DNA of 50,510 nucleotides, from NCBI GenBank assembly GCA_002698425.1, contig NZXU01000097.1:1-50510 (forward strand), in the 5' to 3' direction. This stretch comes from Ahrensia sp. (GTDB lineage Bacteria > Pseudomonadota > Alphaproteobacteria > Rhizobiales > Rhizobiaceae). Below the pieces are notes generated by a model that made no database searches, had not been told where the DNA came from, and saw only the letters and a list, made by a program, of their open reading frames with translations. Each line of letters opens with the position of its first letter. The first letter of the stretch is position 1. The position numbers were made by a program, and so were the translations under genes. Below, one piece after another: positions 1-8,583 of this stretch.

Positions 1-1473
1 CTCCTTCCCGGTGGCCTTGTCCTTGGCCGAGACGTTGACGATGCCGTTGGCGTCAATGTCAAACGTCACCTCGATCTGGGGGAAGCCGCGAGGGGCGGGA
101 GGGATACCAACGAGGTCGAAGTTGCCAAGGATCTTGTTGTCGGCCGCCATCTCGCGCTCGCCCTGAGCAACGCGGATCGTCACGGCGTTCTGGTTGTCCT
201 CGGCCGTCGAGAATGTCTGCGACTTCTTGGTCGGGATCGTGGTGTTGCGGTCGATCAGGCGAGTAAACACGCCACCCAGCGTCTCGATGCCGAGCGACAG
301 CGGGGTCACGTCGAGCAGCAGCACGTCCTTGACGTCGCCCTGCAGCACGCCGGCCTGGATGGCGGCGCCGAGCGCGACGACCTCATCCGGGTTGACGCCC
401 TTGTGGGGTTCCTTGCCGAAGAAGGACTTCACCGTCTCCTGGACCTTGGGCATGCGGGTCATGCCGCCGACGAGGACGACTTCGTCGATCTCGCCCGCCT
501 TCATGCCGGCATCCTTGAGAGCGGCCTTCATCGGCTCGATCGTGCGCTTGACGAGATCCTCGACAAGGCTCTCGAACTTGGCGCGCGTCAGCTTCATGGT
601 CAGGTGCTTGGGACCGGACGCGTCGGCGGTGATGAAGGGCAGGTTGATCTCGGTCTGCGACCCGGAGGACAGCTCGATCTTCGCCTTCTCGGCAGCTTCC
701 TTGAGGCGCTGAAGGGCGAGCTTGTCGTTCTTCAGGTCGATGCCCTGATCCTTCTTGAACTCGTTGGCCAGATATTCGACCAGGCGCATGTCGAAATCCT
801 CGCCGCCGAGGAAGGTGTCACCGTTGGTCGACTTCACCTCGAAGACGCCATCGCCGATTTCGAGGACGGACACGTCGAAGGTGCCGCCGCCAAGGTCGTA
901 GACGGCGATCGTCTTGCCGTCCGTCTTGTCGAGACCGTAGGCGAGCGCGGCAGCGGTCGGCTCGTTGATGATGCGCAGAACTTCAAGCCCGGCGATTTTG
1001 CCGGCGTCCTTGGTGGCCTGACGCTGGGCGTCGTTGAAGTAGGCGGGGACGGTGATGACGGCCTGGGAGACGGTCTCGCCGAGATAGGCTTCGGCGGTTT
1101 CCTTCATCTTCTGAAGGATCATGGCCGAGATCTGGCTGGGCGACTGTTTCTTGCCGCCGGCGTCGATCCAGGCGTCGCCATTGTCGCCCTGGACAATCTT
1201 GTAGGGCACAAGCTTCTTGTCCTTCGCCGTGACCGGATCGTCATAGCGGCGGCCAATCAGGCGCTTGATCGCAAAAAGGGTGTTTTCAGGGTTCGTGACC
1301 GCCTGGCGCTTGGCCGGCTGGCCGACGAGACGTTCGCCGTCGTCGGTGAACGCAACCATGGACGGCGTCGTGCGCGCGCCCTCGGAGTTCTCGATGACCT
1401 TGGCGTCCTTGCCATCCATGACGGCGACGCAGGAGTTGGTCGTTCCAAGGTCGATACCGATAACTTTTGCCAT
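1..1473 (-). CDS. dnaK: Molecular chaperone DnaK (Hsp70), 3' end cut by window edge
   Basis: Hsp70 chaperone that folds and protects client proteins in the cytoplasm using ATP, together with DnaJ and GrpE. The first 491 residues are visible out of roughly 635 in the family. Residues 5-14 hold the phosphate-binding motif [10 protein letters not shown], followed by the second nucleotide motif DLGGGTFDV, the adenosine motif VGGMTRMP, the interdomain linker [13 protein letters not shown] and the start of the substrate-binding domain. The C-terminal lid lies beyond base 1. The ATG at 1473 is preceded on the minus strand by AGGAGAGG at good spacing. dnaJ, the usual downstream partner, would lie outside the window. 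Identity is certain from the motifs and order. Confidence 0.98.
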   Translation of the reverse strand, partial: MAKVIGIDLGTTNSCVAVMDGKDAKVIENSEGARTTPSMVAFTDDGERLVGQPAKRQAVTNPENTLFAIKRLIGRRYDDPVTAKDKKLVPYKIVQGDNGDAWIDAGGKKQSPSQISAMILQKMKETAEAYLGETVSQAVITVPAYFNDAQRQATKDAGKIAGLEVLRIINEPTAAALAYGLDKTDGKTIAVYDLGGGTFDVSVLEIGDGVFEVKSTNGDTFLGGEDFDMRLVEYLANEFKKDQGIDLKNDKLALQRLKEAAEKAKIELSSGSQTEINLPFITADASGPKHLTMKLTRAKFESLVEDLVKRTIEPMKAALKDAGMKAGEIDEVVLVGGMTRMPKVQETVKSFFGKEPHKGVNPDEVVALGAAIQAGVLQGDVKDVLLLDVTPLSLGIETLGGVFTRLIDRNTTIPTKKSQTFSTAEDNQNAVTIRVAQGEREMAADNKILGNFDLVGIPPAPRGFPQIEVTFDIDANGIVNVSAKDKATGKE

Positions 1474-1850
1474 TTCAAAACCTCTCCTAAGCAGACCGCC
1501 CGGACCCGTTCCGGCATTCCTTACAGCGGTCCCTGTTTCCGGATTATCATTCGCCGCCACAAGCCCTGCGGCGGCGTTGCGGCGTATATAAGAAGCTGTT
1601 TTTGACCCTGCAAGACTGCCCATGCGGTGAAATCCGGGCGACACACCGGAAAATTCTCCACATTTTCAGTTGGCGGAGCGGCCGAAGCCTCTCTCCACCA
1701 GGCCTTGCACACCCGGCAGCGACGGTCAGCCGGGGACTTTTTCGACGGCGAAGCAAGCGATTGCCGGAGAGGAAACCCGCAGCAGGGAAGTAGAGGACCC
1801 GGCAACGGCAGTTTCGCGCAAGGAAAAACCGTCATCTTCTTGTCAAAGAG
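1474..1850. other. Intergenic region between divergent dnaK and TPR gene
   Basis: This 377-base gap carries the dnaK promoter region described separately and whatever promoter serves the rightward TPR gene. Short open frames run through it on both strands, but they lack recognisable products or good ribosome binding sites. No tRNA-like or terminator-like structure was seen. Confidence 0.5.
1585..1614 (-). promoter_or_regulatory. Candidate RpoH (heat-shock) promoter of dnaK
   Basis: On the minus strand CTTGCA (1614-1609) is followed after 16 bases by CTTATA (1592-1587), about 115 bases before the dnaK ATG. This resembles the alphaproteobacterial sigma-32 pattern (CTTG, 16-18 bases, then a C followed by an A/T-rich box). 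Assignment rests on motif similarity plus the fact that dnaK is usually under RpoH; start site not visible. Confidence 0.5.
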
Positions 1851-2981
1851 ATGAACTGGCGGGGCTCAACTGCAAGCATGACAGCCCATTTCCATACCGC
1901 CGACCCGACACGGCGCCCGGCAGACGCGACCGCCTCACCCGGCCTGGCTGCAGAAACCCGGCCCGCGCAACCAACCGGCCCGACGCTGACCCAGCAACAG
2001 GCGAACGACGTCTTCGCCCTCTACTCGGAACGCCGCTACGAAGAAGCGCTTCAAAAGACGCGGGCGCTGATCGCGCTGCATCACAATCTTCCGCTTCTCC
2101 ACAATCTTGCCGGCGCGATCCACAATGCGCTGGGCCAGAGCCACCAGGCGATCGGCTGTTTCCGCCGGGCGATCGCGCTGCAGCCGGAGCGGGCGGAGGC
2201 CCACAACAATCTCGGCGAGGCGCTGACCCGGATCGGCCGCCACGAGGATGCGATCACCTGCCTGGCGCAGGCCACGACGCTCAAACCCGATTTCTCCGAA
2301 GCGCATCACAATCTCGGCGTCGCGCTCGCGGCGCTCGGCCGCCACAGGGAGGCGATCGGCAGCTTCCTGCGCGCCACCGATCTGAGGCCGCGCTATGCGG
2401 CGGCGCTGAACGGTCTCGGCGAGGCGCTGCTTCGCTGCGGAGAGCCCGACGAGGCGGAAGAGAGTTTTCGCGCGGCGATCGTCGCCAAGCCCGACTTCGT
2501 CGAGGCGCACGCCAATCTCGGACGCGTGCTGACCACGCTCGGGCGGGCGCGGGAGGGCGCCGAGGCCTGCCATCGCGCGCTGGCGCTCGATTCCGACCAC
2601 ATCCCCGGCTTTCTCCATCTTGCCTCGGCTCTCGACTGGCTCGACGAGACCTATGCCGCGACCGCCTGTATCGACCATGTGATCAAGCGCCAGCCGGCCA
2701 ATGTCGACGCGCATGAGGTGCTTTGCACGATCCTGGAACGGCGCGGCCGGACCGACGATCTGCGCAAGGCGCTGTCGCAGGCGCGGCGGCAATGCGGCGA
2801 GACCGACCCGCGCATCCAGTTCCGCATCGCCCAGCAGGCCCATCGCGACGGCGACACGGCGACGGCCGAGCGATTCCTTGGGAAACTTCGCGAGGAGGAC
2901 AAGGCCGCAAGGCTCGCGAAAGCACGATCGTGTCTCGTCGACGCGATCGCGCGCAAGGCAGGTGCGCAGTCGATCGATTGA
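1851..2981 (+). CDS. Tetratricopeptide repeat protein
   Basis: A 376-residue protein made almost wholly of TPR units, a helical repeat used for protein-protein contacts. About seven repeats run from residue 45 to about 330, with the typical pattern of small and aromatic residues (for example AEAHNNLGEALTRIGRHEDA and SEAHHNLGVALAALGRHREA). The N-terminal 40 residues are rich in Pro, Thr and Ala and look unstructured. No signal peptide is evident and no catalytic domain is present. The next gene, 34 bases downstream on the same strand, pairs TPRs with a sulfotransferase domain, so this protein may be its partner or scaffold (inference). The start is uncertain: ATG at 1851 has only a weak AAAGAG in front; ATG at 1878 is an alternative. 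Confidence 0.85.
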   Translation: MNWRGSTASMTAHFHTADPTRRPADATASPGLAAETRPAQPTGPTLTQQQANDVFALYSERRYEEALQKTRALIALHHNLPLLHNLAGAIHNALGQSHQAIGCFRRAIALQPERAEAHNNLGEALTRIGRHEDAITCLAQATTLKPDFSEAHHNLGVALAALGRHREAIGSFLRATDLRPRYAAALNGLGEALLRCGEPDEAEESFRAAIVAKPDFVEAHANLGRVLTTLGRAREGAEACHRALALDSDHIPGFLHLASALDWLDETYAATACIDHVIKRQPANVDAHEVLCTILERRGRTDDLRKALSQARRQCGETDPRIQFRIAQQAHRDGDTATAERFLGKLREEDKAARLAKARSCLVDAIARKAGAQSID

Positions 2982-3015
2982 CCGGCGGGGAAACCGGCGG
3001 CCGAACGGGGAGCAC

Positions 3016-4722
3016 ATGACCATCCAGATTACCTCCGTCGACCAGGCGCTGCGCAAGGCGAAGTCGCTCGCCAGGAAAGGCGCGAGCGGAGAAGCCGAGA
3101 CGCTGTTGCGCGCGCTGCTGGAGCGGTATCCGGACAACAAGCGGGCCATCGAAACCCTGCAGTCGATCGCCGCGCCGCAGGTTTCCAGACGCCGCACGCC
3201 CGAGCAGATGAAGGCCGATATCCGGGCGCTGGCGGTGCTTTACAAGCAGGGCCGCCACAAGGATGTCGTCACGCAGGGACCCGCCCTCGTCGCGCAATAT
3301 CCGAAGAGCGCGGTGTTGCATAACATCGTCGGCGCGAGCCTGACGGCGCTGGAACAGTTCGCGGCGGCGGCGGAGAGTTTTCGCGAGGCGGCGCGGCTGG
3401 AGCCGGCCTCGGCCGAACACTGGAACAATCTCGGGCAGGCGCTGAATGCGCTCGGTCGCGTTGACGAGGCGGCGGCCAGCCTGAAGAAGGCGGTGGGGCT
3501 GAAGCCGAATTTCGCCGACGCGCTGAGCAATCTTGGTTACGCGCTGACCCAGTGCAACCGCAACGACGAGGCGGTCACCTATCTCGAGCGCGCCGTTGCG
3601 ATCAAACCGGACCATCCCGAAGCGCTGAACAATCTCGCCATCGCCCGTTACGATCTCGGGCAGACGGGCGAGGCGCTCGCCTGTTACGAAAGGGCGCTGG
3701 CGGCGCGGCCGCATTACGCCGATTGCTGGCGCAACTATGCGGCGCTGAAGCGGTTCACGGCGGACGATCCGGCCATCGCCAAACTGGAGCGGGCGCTGGC
3801 GGCGGCGACCGGCGCCGGGGACCGGATGGCGCTCGGCCTGGCGCTGGCCAAGGCCTATGACGATATCGGCGACACGGACCGGGCCTTCGAGCAGTTCGCG
3901 CGCGGCAACATGCTGGCGCGGCAGCGTTTCGCCGATCCGATGCGCGAGCATCGCGAAATGTTCGTGACGCTGCGCGCGATCTTCGAGGACGGCGTGCCGG
4001 AGCCGGTGACGACGCCCGTCGCGGCCAAACGCCCGATCTTCGTCGTCGGCATGCCGCGTTCGGGCACGTCGCTGGTCGAGCAGATCCTCGCCAGCCATCC
4101 CGATGTCCATGGCGGGGGCGAAATGCAGGCGATGCGCGTCGCCATGGCCCCGGCAGCAGCGGAGCGACGAACGGACAGGCAGGCGATCGAGGGCGTGCGT
4201 GCGCGCTACCTCGCCGCCCTCGACGCGCTGGGCGCGGAAGAGCCGGTAATCGTCGACAAGATGCCGCAGAACTTCCGCTGGATCGGCTATATCGCCGCGG
4301 CCCTGCCCGAAGCGACGATCATCCACACAAGGCGCGATCCCGTCGCCGTCGGGTGGTCGATCTACCGGACCTTCTTTCCCGCCAAGGGGCTGGAGTTCAC
4401 CTTCAATCTCGCCGACATCGCGGAGTATTACCGGCTCTACGAGGATCTGATGGCGTTCTGGGCCGAGCGACTGCCGGGCCGCATCGTCGATCTCGACTAC
4501 GATGCGCTGACCGAAAACCAGGAGCAGGAAACCCGCAGGCTGCTGGAGCAGTGCGGGCTCCCCTTCGACGCGGCGTGTTTATCCCCGCACGAGACGAAGC
4601 GGGCGGTGCGCACGGCGAGCGCCGCGCAGGTGCGCGAAAAGATCTATACGGGCAGTTCGGAAGCCTGGCGCAAATATGAAAAGCATCTCGGCCCGCTGAT
4701 CGAGGCGCTTCACTCTAGTTAG
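3016..4722 (+). CDS. TPR repeat-sulfotransferase fusion protein
   Basis: A 568-residue protein with TPR units over roughly residues 45-260 and a C-terminal sulfotransferase domain. The PAPS 5'-phosphosulfate loop is FVVGMPRSGTSLVEQ at about residues 342-356, and the 3'-phosphate-binding stretch HTRRDPVAVGWS lies near residue 437. Such proteins are predicted to move a sulfuryl group from PAPS to a protein or glycan acceptor; the acceptor cannot be read from the sequence. The frame is open further upstream to 2701, overlapping the preceding TPR gene, but ATG 3016 follows ACGGGGAG at normal spacing and begins a sensible N-terminus. It probably forms an operon with the upstream TPR gene. Its last four bases overlap the convergent penicillin-binding protein gene. 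Confidence 0.88.
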   Translation: MTIQITSVDQALRKAKSLARKGASGEAETLLRALLERYPDNKRAIETLQSIAAPQVSRRRTPEQMKADIRALAVLYKQGRHKDVVTQGPALVAQYPKSAVLHNIVGASLTALEQFAAAAESFREAARLEPASAEHWNNLGQALNALGRVDEAAASLKKAVGLKPNFADALSNLGYALTQCNRNDEAVTYLERAVAIKPDHPEALNNLAIARYDLGQTGEALACYERALAARPHYADCWRNYAALKRFTADDPAIAKLERALAAATGAGDRMALGLALAKAYDDIGDTDRAFEQFARGNMLARQRFADPMREHREMFVTLRAIFEDGVPEPVTTPVAAKRPIFVVGMPRSGTSLVEQILASHPDVHGGGEMQAMRVAMAPAAAERRTDRQAIEGVRARYLAALDALGAEEPVIVDKMPQNFRWIGYIAAALPEATIIHTRRDPVAVGWSIYRTFFPAKGLEFTFNLADIAEYYRLYEDLMAFWAERLPGRIVDLDYDALTENQEQETRRLLEQCGLPFDAACLSPHETKRAVRTASAAQVREKIYTGSSEAWRKYEKHLGPLIEALHSS

Positions 4723-6908
4723 CGCCCCATGATGATATCGATCAGCGTCTTGGAATCGCTGCTTTCGCCGACGCCGACCTTCGGTCTAGGACCGCCGGTG
4801 GACGAGGTCGTGGTGCCGTCGGCATTGGACGGCAAGGCATCGCGGCGGACCTGCTCGCCGCCGACACCGGCGGGCGGGCGCGGAGCGTCGGCGGGGCGGG
4901 CGACCGGGGTGACGACGCGGCCGAGCGTTCCGGGCAATGGCGCGGCGGGCACGCCCTGATGCGCCTTGACCATGAAGGCTTTCCAGGCACGCGCCGGCAG
5001 CGAACCGCCGGTGACCTTGTTGGTGGGCGTGCCGTCGTCATTGCCGAACCAGACGCCCGTCGTCAGATTGGCGGTATAGCCGACGAACCAGGCGTCGCGG
5101 GACTTTTGGCTGGTGCCTGTCTTGCCGGCGGCGGGATGATCGAAACCGGCGGCGCGAGCCGTACCCTCGGTCACGGTTTTCGACATCATCCGGTTCATCA
5201 TGCCGGCGACCCCCGGCGAGATGGCCCGCGCCATGTTGTCGGTCGAATGTTCGTAGAGCACGTCGCCGTCGAGCGTAGTGACTCGGCGGATGAGGTAAGG
5301 TTTGGCGCGATAGCCGCCATTGGCGAAGGGCACATAGGCCGAGGTCAGCTCCATCAAGGTGACCTCTGAGGTTCCGAGGGCCAGCGAGGCGTTGGGCTCC
5401 AGCTCCGAGACGATTCCCATGCGGTGCGCCGTCTTGACGACATTGCCTGCGCCGACCTCCATGATCAGTTGCGCGGCGACCGAGTTGAGCGATTTCGCCA
5501 GCGCGGTCTCGAGCGTGACCTTGCCGTAATATTTGCCGCCATAGTTCTCGGGCGTCCATTTGCCGATCTTGATCGGGGCGTCGTTGCGCACGGATTCCGG
5601 CGTGCGGCCCTGTTCCAGCGCGGTCACATAGACGAAGGGCTTGAAAGCCGAGCCCGGCTGGCGCTTCGCCTCGGTGGAGCGGTCGAATTGCGAATTGGCG
5701 TAGTCGTAACCGCCGACCATGGCGCGCACCGCGCCGGTATTGTCGATCGAGACCAGCGCGCCCTGCCCGACATGCTTCTTCTTGCCTTCCTCGGCGATCA
5801 GGTCGCGGATGGCGTTCTCGCCGAATTTCTGCAGGACGAGATCGACGGTGGTGTCGACGATCACATCCTTGCGGACATCGCCGATCAGGTCGGGAAGCTC
5901 CTCCATGACGGCGTCGGCGACATAATGCTGCGAGCCGGTCCAGTAGGCGGCGGCGCGCGTGGCGGGACGGGTCATCGCGGCGGTCATCTCGGTGTCGGAG
6001 ACCATGCCCTGGTCGCGCATGGCGGCGAGGACCAGCTTCGAGCGCTCCTCGGCGAGATGCGGATTGCGGGCCGGCGACAGGCGCGACGGGGCCTTCAGGA
6101 GGCCGGCGAGAAGCGCCGCCTCGGGCAGTGTCACGTCACGCGCGGACTTGTTGAAATAGCGCCGTGACGCGGCCTCGACCCCGTAGGAACCGGAGCCGAA
6201 ATACATCCGGTTGAGATACATTTCAAGGATCTGGTCCTTAGAGTATTTGTGCTCCAGCCACAGCGCCAGCAGCACTTCCTGCACCTTGCGGCCGACGGTG
6301 CGGTCCGGCGACAGGAACAGGTTCTTGGCGAGCTGCTGGGTGAGCGTCGAGCCGCCCTGGACGAGGCGGCCTGAGGTGATGTTGGTCACCATGGCGCGGG
6401 CGAGACCGATCGGGTCGACGCCGAAATGCGAATAGAAGCGCTTGTCCTCGATGGCGATGACCGCCTGCGGAATGTAGGGCGACATCTCGTGGATGCCGAG
6501 CGCCTCGCCGCCGGTGGCGCCGCGATTGGCGATCAGCGAGCCGTCGACGGCGACGATCTTGACGTTTGGCGGCCGGTCCGGGATCTCCCAGGAGGTGGCG
6601 GACGGCATCTGCGCGCCATACCAGGCGACGACGCCGGCGACGGCGATGCCGCCCCAGATGCACAGGATGAAGCTCCAGTAGATCGTGCCGCCGATCAGGC
6701 CGGTGAGACCGAGGCGGACCCGGCGCGAGCGGGCCGTCTTCTTCTTCGACTTGCGGGCCGAGGATGACTTGCGCTTCGCCGCCGGCTTCTTGCGCGGCGG
6801 GGCCGCCCGGTCGTCGTCGGTCGCCGAAAGACCGGAGCCACGCTTCTTTCGCGGCGCGTCGTCGAAACGCGGTTCGACGCGCTTTTTCGGATTCTTTCGG
6901 CTGGCCAT
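4719..6908 (-). CDS. Class A penicillin-binding protein (PBP1A family)
   Basis: Bifunctional inner-membrane enzyme that polymerises lipid II and cross-links peptidoglycan. The 729-residue protein has a very basic N-terminal cytoplasmic tail, one membrane segment at about residues 60-90, a GT51 transglycosylase domain with EDKRFYSHFGVDP and QGGSTLTQQLAKNLFLS, and a transpeptidase domain with the SxxK nucleophile in RQPGSAFKPF, SLNS and KTGTSQ. The C-terminus is a Pro/Ala/Gly-rich tail. A TTG codon at 6938 would add ten residues, but ATG 6908 (MASRKNPKKR) looks more likely. It is convergent with and overlaps the sulfotransferase gene by four bases, so no terminator lies between them. Family certain; exact paralogue name is not. 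Confidence 0.95.
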   Translation of the reverse strand: MASRKNPKKRVEPRFDDAPRKKRGSGLSATDDDRAAPPRKKPAAKRKSSSARKSKKKTARSRRVRLGLTGLIGGTIYWSFILCIWGGIAVAGVVAWYGAQMPSATSWEIPDRPPNVKIVAVDGSLIANRGATGGEALGIHEMSPYIPQAVIAIEDKRFYSHFGVDPIGLARAMVTNITSGRLVQGGSTLTQQLAKNLFLSPDRTVGRKVQEVLLALWLEHKYSKDQILEMYLNRMYFGSGSYGVEAASRRYFNKSARDVTLPEAALLAGLLKAPSRLSPARNPHLAEERSKLVLAAMRDQGMVSDTEMTAAMTRPATRAAAYWTGSQHYVADAVMEELPDLIGDVRKDVIVDTTVDLVLQKFGENAIRDLIAEEGKKKHVGQGALVSIDNTGAVRAMVGGYDYANSQFDRSTEAKRQPGSAFKPFVYVTALEQGRTPESVRNDAPIKIGKWTPENYGGKYYGKVTLETALAKSLNSVAAQLIMEVGAGNVVKTAHRMGIVSELEPNASLALGTSEVTLMELTSAYVPFANGGYRAKPYLIRRVTTLDGDVLYEHSTDNMARAISPGVAGMMNRMMSKTVTEGTARAAGFDHPAAGKTGTSQKSRDAWFVGYTANLTTGVWFGNDDGTPTNKVTGGSLPARAWKAFMVKAHQGVPAAPLPGTLGRVVTPVARPADAPRPPAGVGGEQVRRDALPSNADGTTTSSTGGPRPKVGVGESSDSKTLIDIIMGR

Positions 6909-7095
6909 AAGCGGTTTTCGGTCCGTTACGCGATACAAGACGGCGAACTGAACTCTAAATGCGGCGATTTAAGGCGTCGTTAAGAGGGGGTGAACGGGGA
7001 CGGCAGAATTTTCGAGAAATTCGCCCTTCCCCATGCCTTCACGGCACGCGCGCCGGCAAACAGGCCCCGCGAAACGTTGGCCGCCGGCCGAATTA

Positions 7096-7109
7096 TTGAT
7101 CGATATCAA
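7096..7109. promoter_or_regulatory. FNR/FixK-type operator
   Basis: Perfect palindrome TTGATCGATATCAA, i.e. TTGAT-N4-ATCAA, centred about 72 bases before the ATG of the flavocytochrome gene at 7175. It matches the consensus of FNR/Anr/FixK regulators, so low-oxygen control of that gene is a direct prediction. Whether it activates or represses depends on the transcription start, which is not visible. Confidence 0.65.
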
Positions 7110-7174
7110 CGATCTCCGACGGGCCTCCGGATATCCCGAAATCGAGGGTGACAGAACGTTTCGAAGGATTTCCC

Positions 7175-8530
7175 ATGCAGAATATCCGGCGCGCCCTCAT
7201 CGGCCTACTTCTTGTTCTCACCGCACTGTGGCTCATCGAGGAGCCGACCGTGTTCCAATCCGCGAACCTCTTCGCGCTGCGGACGGTCATGGTGCAATAT
7301 AGCGGCATCCTCGCCATGGGCGCCATGAGCGTGGCGATGATCCTGGCGTTGCGACCGCGATGGCCGGAGCGCTGGTTCGGCGGTCTCGACAAGATGTACC
7401 GGCTACACAAGTGGCTCGGAATCACGGCGCTGGTCGTCTCGGTGGCGCACTGGCTGTGGAGCCAGGGGCCGAAATGGGCGGTGGGCTATGGCTGGATCGC
7501 GCGGCCAAACCGCGGCCAACGGCCCGCCATCGACAACCCGATCCAGGAGTTCCTCGCAACGCAGCGCGGAACAGCGGAAGGCCTGGGCGAATGGGCGTTC
7601 TACGCGGCGATCGTGCTGATGGTCCTCGCGCTGATCAAGTATTTCCCCTACCACTATTTCTACAAGACCCACCGCCTGCTGGCGGTCGCCTATCTGGTTC
7701 TCGTGTATCATTCGGTCATCCTGACGAGTTTCAGCTACTGGACATCGCCGGTTGGCGTGGCGATAGCGGTGCTTCTTGCCTACGGCACATGGGCCGCGAT
7801 CGTCGTCCTCGTCCGGCGCGTGGGCGTCACGCGGCAGGTGCGCGGCAAGATCGCGGCGATCCAGTACTATCCGGGCGTGCGGACACTGGAGACCGCGATC
7901 GACGTGCCCGAGGGCTGGCCCGGCCACAAGCCCGGCCAGTTCGCCTTTGCGACCTCCAACGTGTCGGAAGGGGCGCATCCCTACACGATCGCTTCGGGCT
8001 GGGACGCCAGGGAACCGCGGATCACCTTCATCACCAAGGAACTCGGCGACCACACGAGCCACCTGCGCGAGCGGCTCCAGGTCGGTCAGGACATCAAGAT
8101 CGAAGGCCCCTATGGGTGCTTCACATTCGACGATGCGTGTCCGCGCCAGATCTGGATCGGCGGCGGGATCGGCATCACGCCGTTCGTGGCGCATATGAAG
8201 CACATCGCGATACAGCGCGCGGCCGGCAGCGCGGATCGACCGGACCAGTCAGTCGACCTGTTCCACACCACGGCGGACTATGACGAGGATGCGATCCGCA
8301 GGCTGACGGAAGATGCACAGGCCGCCGATGTGCGGATGCATGTGCTGGTCGATTCGCGTGACGGTTATCTCACCGGCGAACGCATCCGCGCCGAGGTGCC
8401 GGACTGGCGCGAAGCCAGCATCTGGTTCTGCGGCCCGACGGGCTTCGGCGAAGCGCTGCGCAAGGACTTCGCAGCGCAAGGCTTCGATGTCCGGAAACGC
8501 TTTCACCAAGAGCTTTTCGCGATGCGGTGA
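7175..8530 (+). CDS. Ferric-reductase-like flavocytochrome (membrane heme b, FAD/NAD-binding oxidoreductase)
   Basis: A 451-residue membrane oxidoreductase of the ferric reductase/NADPH-oxidase superfamily. The N-terminal half has about six membrane segments with two histidine pairs fit for two b-type hemes (MYRLHKWLG plus VAHWLW, and YKTHRLLAV plus LVYHSVI). The C-terminal half is a ferredoxin-NADP reductase-type module: FAD site HPYTIASG, then GPYGCFTF, the nucleotide site WIGGGIGITPF and the C-terminal CGPTGFGEALRKDF. It should carry electrons from NAD(P)H through FAD and heme across the membrane; the acceptor (iron, oxygen or other) is unknown. ATG 7175 follows AAGGA with ideal spacing; an upstream GTG at 7148 is less likely. 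A perfect FNR-type box lies upstream. Confidence 0.9.
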   Translation: MQNIRRALIGLLLVLTALWLIEEPTVFQSANLFALRTVMVQYSGILAMGAMSVAMILALRPRWPERWFGGLDKMYRLHKWLGITALVVSVAHWLWSQGPKWAVGYGWIARPNRGQRPAIDNPIQEFLATQRGTAEGLGEWAFYAAIVLMVLALIKYFPYHYFYKTHRLLAVAYLVLVYHSVILTSFSYWTSPVGVAIAVLLAYGTWAAIVVLVRRVGVTRQVRGKIAAIQYYPGVRTLETAIDVPEGWPGHKPGQFAFATSNVSEGAHPYTIASGWDAREPRITFITKELGDHTSHLRERLQVGQDIKIEGPYGCFTFDDACPRQIWIGGGIGITPFVAHMKHIAIQRAAGSADRPDQSVDLFHTTADYDEDAIRRLTEDAQAADVRMHVLVDSRDGYLTGERIRAEVPDWREASIWFCGPTGFGEALRKDFAAQGFDVRKRFHQELFAMR

Positions 8531-8536
8531 CGGTGA

Positions 8537-8562
8537 TGCCCGGCGGCGAGCGTCGCCGGGCA
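8537..8562. terminator. Bidirectional hairpin between convergent genes
   Basis: TGCCCGGCG and CGCCGGGCA form a 9-bp perfect stem with an 8-base loop in the 53-base gap between the convergent flavocytochrome and dipeptidase genes. There is no strong T-run, so it may be a weak or Rho-assisted terminator serving both strands. Confidence 0.5.
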
Positions 8563-8583
8563 GTTCGTCCTCAAACCGGCGGA

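Noticed and set aside
403..1605. 400-codon open frame on the plus strand opposite dnaK
   Set aside because: It is the antisense shadow of dnaK in GC-rich DNA; composition has no domain pattern and there is no ribosome site.
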